The translations under genes and the position numbers were made by a program. Positions 21,938-31,274 of a DNA stretch of 64,000 nucleotides are shown piece after piece. The notes beneath the pieces are model-generated. The model was not told where the DNA came from and searched no databases. It worked only from the letters and a program-made list of their open reading frames with translations. This DNA comes from Halalkalibacter sp. APA_J-10(15) (lineage in GTDB: Bacteria; Bacillota; Bacilli; Bacillales; Bacillaceae_D), in assembly GCF_023017105.1 (NCBI RefSeq), contig NZ_JALKEV010000002.1:186001-250000 (forward strand), in the 5' to 3' direction. The first letter of the stretch is position 1. Each line of letters begins with the position of its first letter.

Positions 21938-22960
21938 TTACTTACTTCTTTTGATCACTCTTGTCGATTTGCGTATATGGATATTCGGTTGAAGAACAAC
22001 CTTTCGGGCTTCCGTTGTCATCTTTTGCTGTACATGTTCAATTAAGAACTGAATCCCAATTCGACCAAATTCTTGAGCTGGCTGAGCAGCTACAGTAAAG
22101 AAGGGATCAAAGTACACAACTGGTTCTACCTCATCAAAGCAAACAATCGAAACATCTTCAGGCACTTGAAGATTCATATCCTTTAACGCTCGAATGGTAT
22201 TAATCGCAATGAGATTATTAGCGGCAAAGATTGCCGTAGGTCTTTTCATTTTTGGTAACGCATACAATCGTTCGATAATATCTGCTACACTTTCGCTGTT
22301 ATAATCAACCTCGGAAATATAATGGTCATATACAGGCAATTCGTTTAGCTTCAATGTCTCACAATAGCCTCTTTTTCGTTCACGAGAAGTGGAAATACTA
22401 AGAGGACCATTAATAAAGGCCACCCTTTCATGTCCTAAAGAAATAAGATGCTCCATTAACCTTCTACTTCCTATATAGCTGTCACCAATAACGTAATCTC
22501 CATTAAATGCTGCAATGGTTCGATCAATTAATACAACTGGAATCTTGTGTGCAGTTAATCGTTCAATTTGCTTAATCGAATGATCACAGGTCGGGGCAAG
22601 CAACACACCATCAACTCTTGCAGACAAGACTGAATCGATATAATGAACCTCTTTCTCCCTACTCTCATCTGTATTACTCAGCAACAGTCGATAGCCTTTT
22701 TTAGCCGCTTCATCCTCTGCTCCTCTAGCGATTTTTGAAAAGAATGGATTAGAAATATCAGGTAACAACAAAGCTAGATTATTTGATTGATTCGATGTTA
22801 AGCTTCTTGCTGCAGCATTTGGGACATATCCAAGCTCCTTAATCGCTTTCTCTACTTTTTTTCTCGTTGATTCTCTCGTGTTGCCGGTATGATTAATGAC
22901 TCTAGATACAGTCATTGGAGAAACACTCGCTCTTTTCGCAATGTCATATATCGTTACCAT
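21938..22960 (-). CDS. LacI-family transcriptional regulator of the fucose operon
   Basis: A 340-residue repressor: helix-turn-helix at residues 1-25 (MVTIYDIAKRASVSPMTVSRV), hinge helix PNAAARSL near 50, then a sugar-binding periplasmic-type domain (LALLLPDISNPFFSKIARGAED onward). Located 31 nt upstream of fucA and in the same direction, so probably the autoregulated first gene of the operon. ATG 22960 fits the normal LacI-family start better than ATG 22969, which has its ribosome site only 1 nt away. The effector is presumably fucose or an operon intermediate. Confidence 0.92.
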   Translation of the reverse strand: MVTIYDIAKRASVSPMTVSRVINHTGNTRESTRKKVEKAIKELGYVPNAAARSLTSNQSNNLALLLPDISNPFFSKIARGAEDEAAKKGYRLLLSNTDESREKEVHYIDSVLSARVDGVLLAPTCDHSIKQIERLTAHKIPVVLIDRTIAAFNGDYVIGDSYIGSRRLMEHLISLGHERVAFINGPLSISTSRERKRGYCETLKLNELPVYDHYISEVDYNSESVADIIERLYALPKMKRPTAIFAANNLIAINTIRALKDMNLQVPEDVSIVCFDEVEPVVYFDPFFTVAAQPAQEFGRIGIQFLIEHVQQKMTTEARKVVLQPNIHIRKSTRVIKRSK

Positions 22961-23253
22961 CTCATCCATTCCTCATTGTTCATTTGTTAGTAAGATGTGT
23001 ATGATACCGATAACATGAATATGCTTGATTTTATGTCGCCTCCTCTTTCTCTTTCCCCTACCACATATCTAATGGTTAACGTCTACGCCCAATACTAGCC
23101 GTTAACTGTTACTGAAAATATGTATATTTATTACAGCACACGTACGATAGAAAACATTTAAATAACTAAAGAATTTCATGGAAAACGATCAATAAGACTA
23201 GCAATCTATTGTAAAATGAATAAACGACCAACAATGAGAAAGTGGGAAATGAG
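22961..23253. promoter_or_regulatory. Divergent intergenic region with inverted repeat GTTAACG / CGTTAAC
   Basis: Separates the leftward fucose operon from the rightward esterase gene, so it must hold both promoters. Perfect 7-nt arms GTTAACG (23075-23081) and CGTTAAC (23100-23106) are 18 nt apart and could be an operator for the adjacent LacI-type repressor. I could not identify convincing -35 and -10 boxes. Confidence 0.35.
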
Positions 23254-25098
23254 ATGAAATTATCCAGTATCATAAGTAATGGGATGGTTCTTCAACGACA
23301 TCAGACGATCACCATATCTGGCGAAACAAAACCCTCTCAAACGATTCAATTATCCTTTCTTCACCGTACATATGAAACGACATCTGACCGTCATGGGAAT
23401 TGGGCAATTGTGTTAGGAAGCTTTAACCATGGTGGCCCTTATGTAATGACGATTTCAGCTGATGAAACGCTCGTCATAGAGGATATATTCATTGGGGATG
23501 TTTGGTTGTTAAGTGGTCAGTCAAACATGGAGCTACCGATAAGGCGCACACTCGATTTATTTTCCGAAGAAATGAAAGCGGTTCAAAACCCTTCCATTCG
23601 CCAATTTTCTGTACCACAAACATATCAATTTCATCAACAAAATGATTTCCTAGAAGGGGGAAAATGGACGAAAGCGATCCAAAATGAAGTGTTAGACTTT
23701 AGCGCTGTCGGTTATTTCTTTGCGAACGAACTATATAAAAAATACGAGGTCCCGATCGGACTTGTTCATGCTGCTGTCGGTGGTACACCAATTGAAGCAT
23801 GGATCAGTGAAAAGACTTTGCGCGAGCTTCATGTCTATGACGAAGAATTACACCAGAACAAAGATGATTCATATGTTTCACTTACAAAGCTTCAAGATGA
23901 AGAGCGGCATACTAAATGGTATGAGCAATTAAATGCGAATGACCTTGGATTGCAGAAGCCCGCTTGGTATGAGGAGAACCTTTCAACGAATGATTGGCAA
24001 GAGTTCAGCGTTCCGAACTCCTGGAAGAGTAGTGAACTTGAGTCATTAAGAGGAGCTGTTTGGTTTCGAAAAGAATTTCAATTATCTGATGAAATGTGTA
24101 CGGAGAATGCGAAGCTCATGCTCGGTACGATTATCGATGCTGACGATACGTATATAAATGGCACACACATCGGTTCAACGGCATACCGCTATCCACCAAG
24201 ACGTTACAACATACCAGCTGGAATATTGAAGCCTGGCAAGAATACGTTAGCCGTCCGCGTCATAAGTACACAAACGACAGGAGCCTTTGTAACAGACATG
24301 CCCTATAAGCTTATCGTCAATAGCAACGAAATCAATCTTGAAGGTAGTTGGAGCTATAAGATTGGAGCGATAACAGAAACACTTGATCCACCAACTTTTT
24401 TCCAATACAAACCGACTGGAATGTACAATGGAATGATTGCTCCACTCAAGCAAATGACTATGAAAGGGGTCCTTTGGTATCAAGGTGAATCCAATACAGC
24501 TAACCCAAGCGGCTACGCTCAGCTTTTTGCCAAGCTCGTTCATGATTGGCGGACGAATTGGCAGCAACAAGACCTTCCTTTCTTATACACACAGCTAGCA
24601 AATTTAGAAAATGGAGACCCTCATCATCATTGGGCGATCTTACGTGAGGAGCAGCGCAAATCTCTTACCATTCCGCACACAGAGATGGCTGTAACCATTG
24701 ATGTCGGTGAGCAGAATGATCTGCATCCACAAGATAAGAAAAGTGTCGGTCAGCGACTCGCCTTATGTGCTAGACATATCGCATATGGTGAAAATATCGT
24801 GTATAGTGGACCACACTATAAAGAAATGAAACGAATCGATGGTAAGATCAAGCTATCATTCGATCATATCGGAAGTGGTTTAGTGACCAAAGGTGGGGAG
24901 CTACAAGCGTTTGAAATTTGTGGTTCGGATCTGAATTTCTTCGCTGCTACGGCGAATATTAAAGATGATCATGTCATCGTATACCACGATCAAATCCAAA
25001 ACCCCGTACATGTACGCTATGCATGGTCCGATAACCCTGTGGAAGCAAATTTATATAATAAAGAAGGATTGCCAGCATCGCCATTTACGACTGAGTAA
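23254..25098 (+). CDS. Sialate-O-acetylesterase-like carbohydrate esterase (SGNH type, probably CE20)
   Basis: Likely removes O-acetyl groups from sugars or oligosaccharides; no signal peptide is seen, so it acts in the cytoplasm. 614 residues from ATG 23254 (GTGGG 7 nt upstream; GTG 23242 is an alternative). Motifs of the family: WLLSGQSNMEL with nucleophile Ser90, GVLWYQGESNT, and a C-terminal DVGEQNDLHPQDK carrying the Asp/His region. Between about 250 and 370 a beta-sandwich resembling the GH2 sugar-binding domain is inserted (RGAVWFRKEFQL ... DDTYINGTHIGS). Divergent from the fucose operon, so possibly co-regulated and acting on acetylated imported sugars. Confidence 0.85.
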   Translation: MKLSSIISNGMVLQRHQTITISGETKPSQTIQLSFLHRTYETTSDRHGNWAIVLGSFNHGGPYVMTISADETLVIEDIFIGDVWLLSGQSNMELPIRRTLDLFSEEMKAVQNPSIRQFSVPQTYQFHQQNDFLEGGKWTKAIQNEVLDFSAVGYFFANELYKKYEVPIGLVHAAVGGTPIEAWISEKTLRELHVYDEELHQNKDDSYVSLTKLQDEERHTKWYEQLNANDLGLQKPAWYEENLSTNDWQEFSVPNSWKSSELESLRGAVWFRKEFQLSDEMCTENAKLMLGTIIDADDTYINGTHIGSTAYRYPPRRYNIPAGILKPGKNTLAVRVISTQTTGAFVTDMPYKLIVNSNEINLEGSWSYKIGAITETLDPPTFFQYKPTGMYNGMIAPLKQMTMKGVLWYQGESNTANPSGYAQLFAKLVHDWRTNWQQQDLPFLYTQLANLENGDPHHHWAILREEQRKSLTIPHTEMAVTIDVGEQNDLHPQDKKSVGQRLALCARHIAYGENIVYSGPHYKEMKRIDGKIKLSFDHIGSGLVTKGGELQAFEICGSDLNFFAATANIKDDHVIVYHDQIQNPVHVRYAWSDNPVEANLYNKEGLPASPFTTE

Positions 25099-25178
25099 CA
25101 TCCGACTTAATGGTGCACATATTGTCGGGTACCTTCAAGAGAGGTTTGTTATTCTTGAATCGAAGGGAGGTCATTTAG

Positions 25179-26024
25179 TTGGATTCACTGAAACGAATGA
25201 ATGAAGCGATCAGTTACATTGAAGCGAACTTAACGGAAAGCATGGACTTAGCAAAGGTCGCACAGCTTGCTCATTGCTCCGAATATCACTTTAAACGCAT
25301 GTTTTCGTTTCTAGCAGATATCACCTTATCTGAATATATTCGGAGAAGGCGGCTCACATTAGCCGCGTTCGATCTCAAGCATTCCAATGATAAGGTGATT
25401 GATATTGCTTTGAGATATGGCTACAGCTCACCCGATGCTTTCACTCGTGCTTTTCATAGTATCCACGGTGTAACACCAACCGATGCTAGAAACAATGGCT
25501 CATCGTTAAAAGCCTATCCGCGTATGACCTTTCAATTATCCATTCAAGGAGGAACAGAAATGAATTACAGATTGGAACAGAAGGAAGCTTTTCGAATTGT
25601 CGGATTAAAAGAGAGGGTACAGCTAGCACCAACTGGGGATAATCCCCAAATCGTAAAAATGGTGGAAACGACTAGTGATGAAACATATTCGCTGCTTGAA
25701 CAGCTTTCTAATGTTTCCCCAAGTGGAGTGATTAACGTATGTGCCAATTATTCGGAAGAGGATTCTAGTGAGGGGGAGCTTGATTATTATTTAGCTGCCG
25801 CTACAACAAAGCCTTGTCCCCCTCACCTTTCTGAGCTTCACATCCCTCGCTATACATGGGCCATCTTTGAAATAGAAGGCGATTGGTCTCAGGTGCAAAC
25901 AGCATGGGGACAAATTTATTCGGAATGGTTTCCAACTTCAGGATATGAGCATGCAGGCGGGCCAGAAATATTGGCAAGCGCCAATGAAAAAAGTGAGATT
26001 TGGATTCCTGTCATAAAAAAATAA
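25179..26024 (+). CDS. AraC-family regulator with GyrI-like effector domain
   Basis: A 281-residue activator-type protein. Residues about 5-105 form the double helix-turn-helix AraC domain ([20 protein letters not shown], then [20 protein letters not shown]). Residues about 128-281 form a GyrI/Rob-type ligand-binding domain ([14 protein letters not shown] near its start, [11 protein letters not shown] near the end) that senses small hydrophobic or cationic compounds. TTG start at 25179 is supported by GGGAGG 8 nt upstream. Eighty bases separate it from the esterase gene; co-transcription is possible. Targets unknown. Confidence 0.88.
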   Translation: MDSLKRMNEAISYIEANLTESMDLAKVAQLAHCSEYHFKRMFSFLADITLSEYIRRRRLTLAAFDLKHSNDKVIDIALRYGYSSPDAFTRAFHSIHGVTPTDARNNGSSLKAYPRMTFQLSIQGGTEMNYRLEQKEAFRIVGLKERVQLAPTGDNPQIVKMVETTSDETYSLLEQLSNVSPSGVINVCANYSEEDSSEGELDYYLAAATTKPCPPHLSELHIPRYTWAIFEIEGDWSQVQTAWGQIYSEWFPTSGYEHAGGPEILASANEKSEIWIPVIKK

Positions 26025-26040
26025 CACTTCATGCACACCA

Positions 26041-26084
26041 AAGCCCTTAGGTTCAGTTTCTGCTGACACTAAGGGCTTTTATTT
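26041..26084 (+). terminator. Terminator after the AraC/GyrI-like gene
   Basis: AAGCCCTTAG and CTAAGGGCTT form a perfect 10-bp stem followed by TTATTTTC. The 18-nt loop contains a second small stem TCAG/CTGA. It lies between convergent genes and may partly stop transcription from the minus side too. Confidence 0.85.
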
Positions 26085-26135
26085 TCATCTCGGTTATATG
26101 TTACTCATAACCATTATTACACTTAAAAAAGCTCC

Positions 26136-26915
26136 TCAATGAACACTCCGCTGAAATTTCAAATAAAGCACATACAACCATCCTAGCGTCACAGCTCCTC
26201 CGCCTGTTATAAGGAACACAACATTCATAGGGTTAACAGTACCATTTCCATTCATCGCTACACTGAACGCCTCCACTCCCCACGTCAACGGAATTGCATA
26301 ACTTATCCATGTCCACCATCCATCAAATAAATAAGGAACGAGCGGGGCAATCATGACAAGATTAACAAGCTTCGTATAAGCAATTCCCTCGACTTTATTT
26401 TGAGCGAACGACGCTAAATACATCGTAATGACAGGCCCCAACAAGGAAACGACGACAACAGCCGCTACGAATGTGCTCCAATGAACAGATTCACGAAACA
26501 GGAGAACACATCCCATTACCATTGTGATCATTAAGGAAAGAAAGGCCGGAAGTGAAATCCGATACCAAATGTAACCAGCTTTTTTTAACGGGGTAATCTC
26601 CATATACTGCAAAATTCCATCATCTTTTTCGTCTAATAATAAATACCCTGTTAGCATCCCTACCATCATTGGCACCATTGTCATGATCATCGCAATGATA
26701 AATACTCGATGATCCATCAGTTGAAAGTGACTAAACTGAACGATTTGCTGATCTATATAGGGCAACCCAAACGTAACGAGCATATACATTAAAAATGGAA
26801 TCGTGAACACAAGCAGCATTAATGGATCGCGAATCGTACTGCGAATATCCCCCTTGAGAAATAAGACGATTTTCTTCATTGTGAGCATTCGCTTCTTACT
26901 ATGCTGCGTATTCAT
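26136..26915 (-). CDS. ABC-2 type exporter permease
   Basis: A 259-residue membrane protein with about six hydrophobic segments, the transmembrane part of an ABC-2 exporter. After a cytoplasmic N-terminus (KGDIRSTIRDPLML), segments follow near 35-50, 70-90, 110-130, 145-165, 175-195 and 225-250; the GYLLLDEKDDGILQYMEITP loop is typical of ABC-2 permeases. Its start overlaps the stop of the preceding permease gene (ATGA). Last gene of a four-gene operon headed by a TetR gene. Cargo unknown. Confidence 0.85.
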   Translation of the reverse strand: MNTQHSKKRMLTMKKIVLFLKGDIRSTIRDPLMLLVFTIPFLMYMLVTFGLPYIDQQIVQFSHFQLMDHRVFIIAMIMTMVPMMVGMLTGYLLLDEKDDGILQYMEITPLKKAGYIWYRISLPAFLSLMITMVMGCVLLFRESVHWSTFVAAVVVVSLLGPVITMYLASFAQNKVEGIAYTKLVNLVMIAPLVPYLFDGWWTWISYAIPLTWGVEAFSVAMNGNGTVNPMNVVFLITGGGAVTLGWLYVLYLKFQRSVH

Positions 26916-27628
26916 ACCGACACCTCCTTGCTTTCACCTGTTTGAGCAGATATATATTTACGAAATCGGTAGAAAGCAATTGAAAATGCTACTAACGTCC
27001 AAATGATAAGCAAGCTAAAATGGACAAGAGACTCATTATGTATCAGCCCTGAACCTTCTATAGATAATTGCAACAAAACGAGCACAGAATAACTCGGCAT
27101 GATTTCAAATATGGAAAAAGAAATCCAATTCAAGTAATGAAGAAACGGCGTACATAGAACGAGCAATAGAATGATGGAGCGAAACATAAAATGATTAAGA
27201 GATGGTGCATCGATGGAAATGCTCATTCCACAAGAAGTAAAGAAAAAGCTACATAGAACAATCGTCAACGACAGTAATAGGAAGGAGGTGGTTGTTCCTA
27301 ATGTCACCGTGACAATAAGAAGACTCGTTAACCAAGCGATAAGTGTTAATGAAATGATTTTAGAAAGCAGATAGGTGCTTAGCTTCAATGGTGTAATAAA
27401 CATGTACGTTAATAGCTGCTGATTTCTCTCTAGCATGATAATCGTCCCGACAAAGAACAAGCCTAGCGTTCCTGGGTCAGTAAATATAATCAAAACCGTC
27501 CAAAAGCTACGATAATCACTTGGGATAAATAATAAAATCGCTATATAGACAACCGTAAAAAAAGCATATACATAATAGAACCCGTGCCTAAATTGAAACT
27601 GAACATCCTGTTTCAACAATCTCATCAT
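26912..27628 (-). CDS. ABC-2 type exporter permease
   Basis: A 238-residue second permease of the same exporter, with six hydrophobic segments and the family loop GTIIMLERNQQLLTYMFITP near 60-80. Overlaps its neighbours on both sides, which indicates a tightly coupled operon. With the downstream permease it would form a heterodimeric channel. Confidence 0.82.
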   Translation of the reverse strand: MMRLLKQDVQFQFRHGFYYVYAFFTVVYIAILLFIPSDYRSFWTVLIIFTDPGTLGLFFVGTIIMLERNQQLLTYMFITPLKLSTYLLSKIISLTLIAWLTSLLIVTVTLGTTTSFLLLSLTIVLCSFFFTSCGMSISIDAPSLNHFMFRSIILLLVLCTPFLHYLNWISFSIFEIMPSYSVLVLLQLSIEGSGLIHNESLVHFSLLIIWTLVAFSIAFYRFRKYISAQTGESKEVSV

Positions 27629-28473
27629 TGGAGATTCCTCCCCGTAACAGCAATAAAGATATCTTCTAATGTCTTTTCTTCTGTTTCAATCTTGATGATT
27701 TGATCGCGTTCTAGAATGGTTTGAAACGTCGTTTGTTGTCCGAGCTTCTTAAGTTCGAACTGCTCGCTTCTTTCCACACCGTCACTTTCATAAACGACAG
27801 TGACGGTCTTCTCACTATATTGCTTCTTCAACACATTCGGTGATTCGACCAATTTAACACTACCATCGACAATGAAGGCGACTCGATCACAAAGCTCTTC
27901 AGCTACACTCATATTATGGGTATTTAATATAATCGTTTTTCCTTGCGCTTTCTTCTCTAAAATAAAGTCCTTTACTTTCTTCACATTAACAGGGTCTAAG
28001 CCTGATGTCGGTTCATCTAAAAAAATAAGCTCTGGATCATGTAAAAAGGCCCGACAAAGATTCAAGCGCATTTTCATTCCTTTTGAAAACTCTGAAACCC
28101 GTGTATGATAAGCATCACTTAGCCCCATCTTAGCCATTAGCTCCTTCCCATCTAACCGATTCTTTCTATAAAATGATTGAAAGAATTGTAGATTTTCAGC
28201 AGCTGTAAATTTTTGATAAAAATTGGGCGTTTCAAACGCCACACCTAGTCGATTATAAAAATCCGTATGCTTCACTTTATGATGTAAAACGGTGACATCA
28301 CCTTTATATCCTTTTAACACGCCAATTAAGATTTTTTGTAACGTACTTTTGCCTGCACCAGATGGACCTAAAAACCCAAAAATTTCTCCTTCGTCTATCG
28401 ATACATTTATATCTTGAATCGTCGGCTCTACGTTCTTTGGATACGTAAACGTTAAGTCCTGTACTTGAATCAT
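27625..28473 (-). CDS. ABC transporter ATP-binding protein
   Basis: A 282-residue exporter ATPase: Walker A GPSGAGKST near residue 36, signature FSKGMKMRLNLCRAF near 128, Walker B LIFLDEPTSGLDP near 150, and an H-loop in LNTHNMS. The C-terminal extension of about 70 residues is common in drug and lipid exporter ATPases. ATG 28473 has AGGAGG 7 nt upstream and overlaps the TetR stop as TGATG, so it is preferred over GTG 28476. Confidence 0.93.
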   Translation of the reverse strand: MIQVQDLTFTYPKNVEPTIQDINVSIDEGEIFGFLGPSGAGKSTLQKILIGVLKGYKGDVTVLHHKVKHTDFYNRLGVAFETPNFYQKFTAAENLQFFQSFYRKNRLDGKELMAKMGLSDAYHTRVSEFSKGMKMRLNLCRAFLHDPELIFLDEPTSGLDPVNVKKVKDFILEKKAQGKTIILNTHNMSVAEELCDRVAFIVDGSVKLVESPNVLKKQYSEKTVTVVYESDGVERSEQFELKKLGQQTTFQTILERDQIIKIETEEKTLEDIFIAVTGRNLQ

Positions 28474-29084
28474 CACTCAACCTCCTTAAATACTCTCATT
28501 GCGATCGCTTCAGCAAGAAAGTGTAAGCTTTCCTTATACATCTTTTCACCAATTTCCTTTTCATGAATCATCATTAGAAAAAGCGCTCTTAACGCTCCAC
28601 TCACGATATCATTTGATAGCTGAGAATCGATTTTCCCTGCCATCCTTAACTGATCCAACAACGGTGCTAAACTGACCGTATCCTCTTTTCCATGCTCGTC
28701 TAAAAGTTCCTTAGGGAGCTTTCGTACAACCATTTCATATTCATCTGTCGTATAAAGCCTTCTAATCAACGGATATTGCTCAACCTGTTTGATTGCTTCA
28801 ATGAGTCCTTCTGCTAATACGTCTGCATCGATCGTTTTCTCCGAAGCAAACTTAATCATAAGCGCCTGCTTGATCTCTTCCTCATCTTCCTCTAGCAAAC
28901 GAAAATAAAGAACCTCCTTTGAATCGTAAAATTTATAGAACGAGCCTTGCGCAATTCCAGCGTACTCTGTTAAATCCTTTATACTCGTTTTTTTCAATCC
29001 AACAGATCCGAACAGTCGTCTTCCGGCTTCCTGTAACTTCTCTTTAATGTGCTCTTGCTCTTCTTGATTAAAGCCACTTGGCAT
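28473..29084 (-). CDS. TetR-family transcriptional regulator
   Basis: A 203-residue repressor. The N-terminal helix-turn-helix spans about residues 10-55 (IKEKLQEAGRRLFGSVGLKKTSIKDLTEYAG then GSFYKFYDSKEVLY); the rest is an all-helical effector domain. First gene of the ABC exporter operon and probably its repressor, released by a transported compound. That pairing is standard for multidrug exporters, but the ligand is unknown. Confidence 0.9.
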   Translation of the reverse strand: MPSGFNQEEQEHIKEKLQEAGRRLFGSVGLKKTSIKDLTEYAGIAQGSFYKFYDSKEVLYFRLLEEDEEEIKQALMIKFASEKTIDADVLAEGLIEAIKQVEQYPLIRRLYTTDEYEMVVRKLPKELLDEHGKEDTVSLAPLLDQLRMAGKIDSQLSNDIVSGALRALFLMMIHEKEIGEKMYKESLHFLAEAIAMRVFKEVE

Positions 29085-29193
29085 TTCAGTTCACCCTCTT
29101 TTATGAATATTTTTATTTTTTATTCATACGTTCATATTATAGAAATACTTAGCATATGTCAATTTTTTCTTGCAGATACTACTAAACAATTAA

Positions 29194-29228
29194 AGCCACG
29201 GGAAGTGGATTTTAACTTCTCAGTGGCC
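29194..29228 (-). terminator. Terminator downstream of fosB
   Basis: GCCACGGGAAGT pairs with ACTTCTC(A)GTGGC, 12 bp with one bulged A, in the region between fosB and the TetR promoter. On the minus strand it is followed by TTTAATTGTTTAG, a moderate U-tract. Confidence 0.6.
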
Positions 29229-29321
29229 TCTACATCAATCATTTTATTTTAATAGACGTTATGAATTGGAAGAATTCTTCCTTAATTCACTATACTGAAT
29301 ATGAATTGTGTCACAAACAGC

Positions 29322-29744
29322 TTAATTAAAAAACTCCATATGTGTTTTTTCCTGCTTATAGTAATCCAACCTATCAGATAACGTACCTGTATGGAACTCA
29401 AATTTATGACCATCTGGGTCAGTAAAGTAAATTGATTTTTTGTCTCTTTCATCTCTCGGACGCCCTGATAAGATAGGTACATTCAATTCCTTTAATCGAT
29501 CATACATTTTATCAAACTCATTCTCTTCAATGGAAAAAGCAATATGCGTATACGAATGATGTATGTCATTACGAGGTATGTCTTCTTCTACGTTAAGAGC
29601 TAGCCACATTCCATGTAAATCGAAGTAAGCCGTTTTTCTACCCTTCACCAATAGTTTCGCATCAAAAACGTTTTGGTAAAAATGAATGGAAAGGTCTAAA
29701 TTAGAAACAGAGAACAAAAAATGATTAAGTCCTTTTATCGACAC
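29322..29744 (-). CDS. fosB: Metallothiol transferase FosB
   Basis: Inactivates the antibiotic fosfomycin by adding a thiol (bacillithiol in Bacillaceae), using a divalent metal. The 140-residue glyoxalase-fold protein keeps the metal ligands His8, His67 (YTHIAF) and Glu116 (GHKFEFHTG), and the family blocks [17 protein letters not shown] and [21 protein letters not shown] start at 29744 has GAGG 9 nt upstream. Single-gene unit; chromosomal fosB is common in bacilli, so this is probably intrinsic and not acquired. Confidence 0.95.
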   Translation of the reverse strand: MSIKGLNHFLFSVSNLDLSIHFYQNVFDAKLLVKGRKTAYFDLHGMWLALNVEEDIPRNDIHHSYTHIAFSIEENEFDKMYDRLKELNVPILSGRPRDERDKKSIYFTDPDGHKFEFHTGTLSDRLDYYKQEKTHMEFFN

Positions 29745-30034
29745 TAGTTATCACCTCTAAGGTCGTTTTATTATTATCACATCAAGCAGAAGGTAGATCG
29801 CTTTACCACTTCCTTCTGCATCTGTTTGTAGAACAGTTCCAGCTTTTTTCTACCGTCGCCGTTTGATTATGAACAGCACATGACAGCTTTATCAAAATCA
29901 CTCGCATCAATTAGAATATGACCACTTTCATCAATAATAAAATCAATTTTAGTACGTGATAGTCTTTCTATCGCTGAATGAAAAACGCACTAGCATCCAT
30001 TCAAATGCCATGTACGTCCCTTCATCAGCCTACC
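29745..30034. other. Intergenic region with a hairpin and an unrecognised coding-like fragment
   Basis: Just upstream of fosB an 8-bp perfect hairpin GCAGAAGG/CCTTCTGC lies at 29786-29819; it has no U-tract and may be part of the fosB leader. On the minus strand between about 29985 and 29870 one frame reads AIERLSRTKIDFIIDESG and on to a stop but has no start codon, as expected of a decayed gene end. I do not recognise the family. Confidence 0.35.
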
Positions 30035-31165
30035 TCACGTCATATTCGCCTTTTCTTCTGCCTTTACCTTCCACAAACCATACAAATGCGTCACAATCAC
30101 CTTACAAACTGCATAGGTCGGAATGACAAGAATCATTCCTAATACTCCAATAAAACGACCTGCCACTAATACTAAAATTAACACCGTCACTGGATGAATC
30201 GACATCTTCTTTCCGATAATTTGTGGCTGAACAAAAATACTTTCAATTTGCTGAATAACCACAACTATGATAAGTACGAGTAGCGCCATCATCGGTGAAT
30301 GAAGCAAGCCGACAATAAAGGATGGTATGGCACCAATCCAAGGACCAACATATGGAATGACATTTGTGAGCATACCAATCATCGCTAAAATCAACGCATA
30401 CTCTAAGCCAATACTCGTAAAGCCAATGTAATAAAGAACACCAATGAATGAGCAAACAATTAAAACCCCTTGAATATAGCTACTTAATGTTTTATCCATA
30501 TTCGTCAATATTGTGCTCACTTCATCTTTTTTCTCCTTGTTAAAAAAACGAACCATATATTTTGGAAGCTTCTCTCCTTCCTTCAACAAATAGAAAAGAA
30601 GAAAAGGAATAATTAAAAACATTAATAATGTATTGAAAATAGAACCAATAAAACCAACACTTCTAGGAACAAGATCCCCAAGAATCCCTCCAATGACAGC
30701 ACCTATTTGTTCAATTTGACCTTCAATTTCAAATGTTTCCGCTAAACCTATACGATCAATCCATTCATTTCGCTGTATTTCCGCAATTAATAACTGCAGC
30801 TCAGCAAAAATAGCGGGAATATTATTTATAAAATTCGTAAATTGCTTTTGGATTTCCGGTCCAATGATCGAAATAAAAATCGTACCGGCTATTAGTAAAG
30901 CGACATATATAATCAAAATAGATAACACTCTAGGGACTTTTTTACTTAGCAAATGTACGAGAGGTCTTAACAGATAGAATAAGATTCCCGCTATCAGGAT
31001 TGGGAAAAATAATGTTTGAACAAACACGACAACCGGTCGAAAGATCCAATCAATCAAGGTGCCCAAATAAATAATGACAAACAGCATGATAATGATGGAC
31101 CCGACTTTTAATGTTTTTATGTACACGGCGAATGATCTCCTTTGACTTAGATAACTGCTTCCCAT
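30035..31165 (-). CDS. AI-2E family transporter (UPF0118 type permease)
   Basis: A 376-residue polytopic membrane protein with about eight hydrophobic segments, family-typical length. Hallmarks are FLIIPFLLFYLLKEGEKLP near 190, the SYIQGVLIVCSFIGVLYYIGF stretch near 235-255, and TNVIPYVGPWIGAIPSF near 285. The family includes proposed autoinducer-2 exporters and Na+/H+ antiporters, the latter reported from halophilic or alkaliphilic bacilli; the sequence alone does not decide. Stands alone, flanked by terminators. Confidence 0.88.
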   Translation of the reverse strand: MGSSYLSQRRSFAVYIKTLKVGSIIIMLFVIIYLGTLIDWIFRPVVVFVQTLFFPILIAGILFYLLRPLVHLLSKKVPRVLSILIIYVALLIAGTIFISIIGPEIQKQFTNFINNIPAIFAELQLLIAEIQRNEWIDRIGLAETFEIEGQIEQIGAVIGGILGDLVPRSVGFIGSIFNTLLMFLIIPFLLFYLLKEGEKLPKYMVRFFNKEKKDEVSTILTNMDKTLSSYIQGVLIVCSFIGVLYYIGFTSIGLEYALILAMIGMLTNVIPYVGPWIGAIPSFIVGLLHSPMMALLVLIIVVVIQQIESIFVQPQIIGKKMSIHPVTVLILVLVAGRFIGVLGMILVIPTYAVCKVIVTHLYGLWKVKAEEKANMT

Positions 31166-31204
31166 TCATTTTAGCACTTCCAAATTTTATCGTCATCTGT
31201 CAAC

Positions 31205-31250
31205 AGAAAAAAGACTACTGAAAGTAGCTTTTTTGCTTATCAGTAGTCCT
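31205..31250 (-). terminator. Terminator after the InlB-repeat surface protein gene
   Basis: GACTACTGA and TCAGTAGTC form a perfect 9-bp stem followed by TTTTTTCTG on the minus strand, about 25 nt past the stop codon. An alternative inner stem around AAGCAAAAAAGCTACTTT could compete. Confidence 0.85.
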
Positions 31251-31274
31251 TTCTAAACCTAACTCATTATTTAC

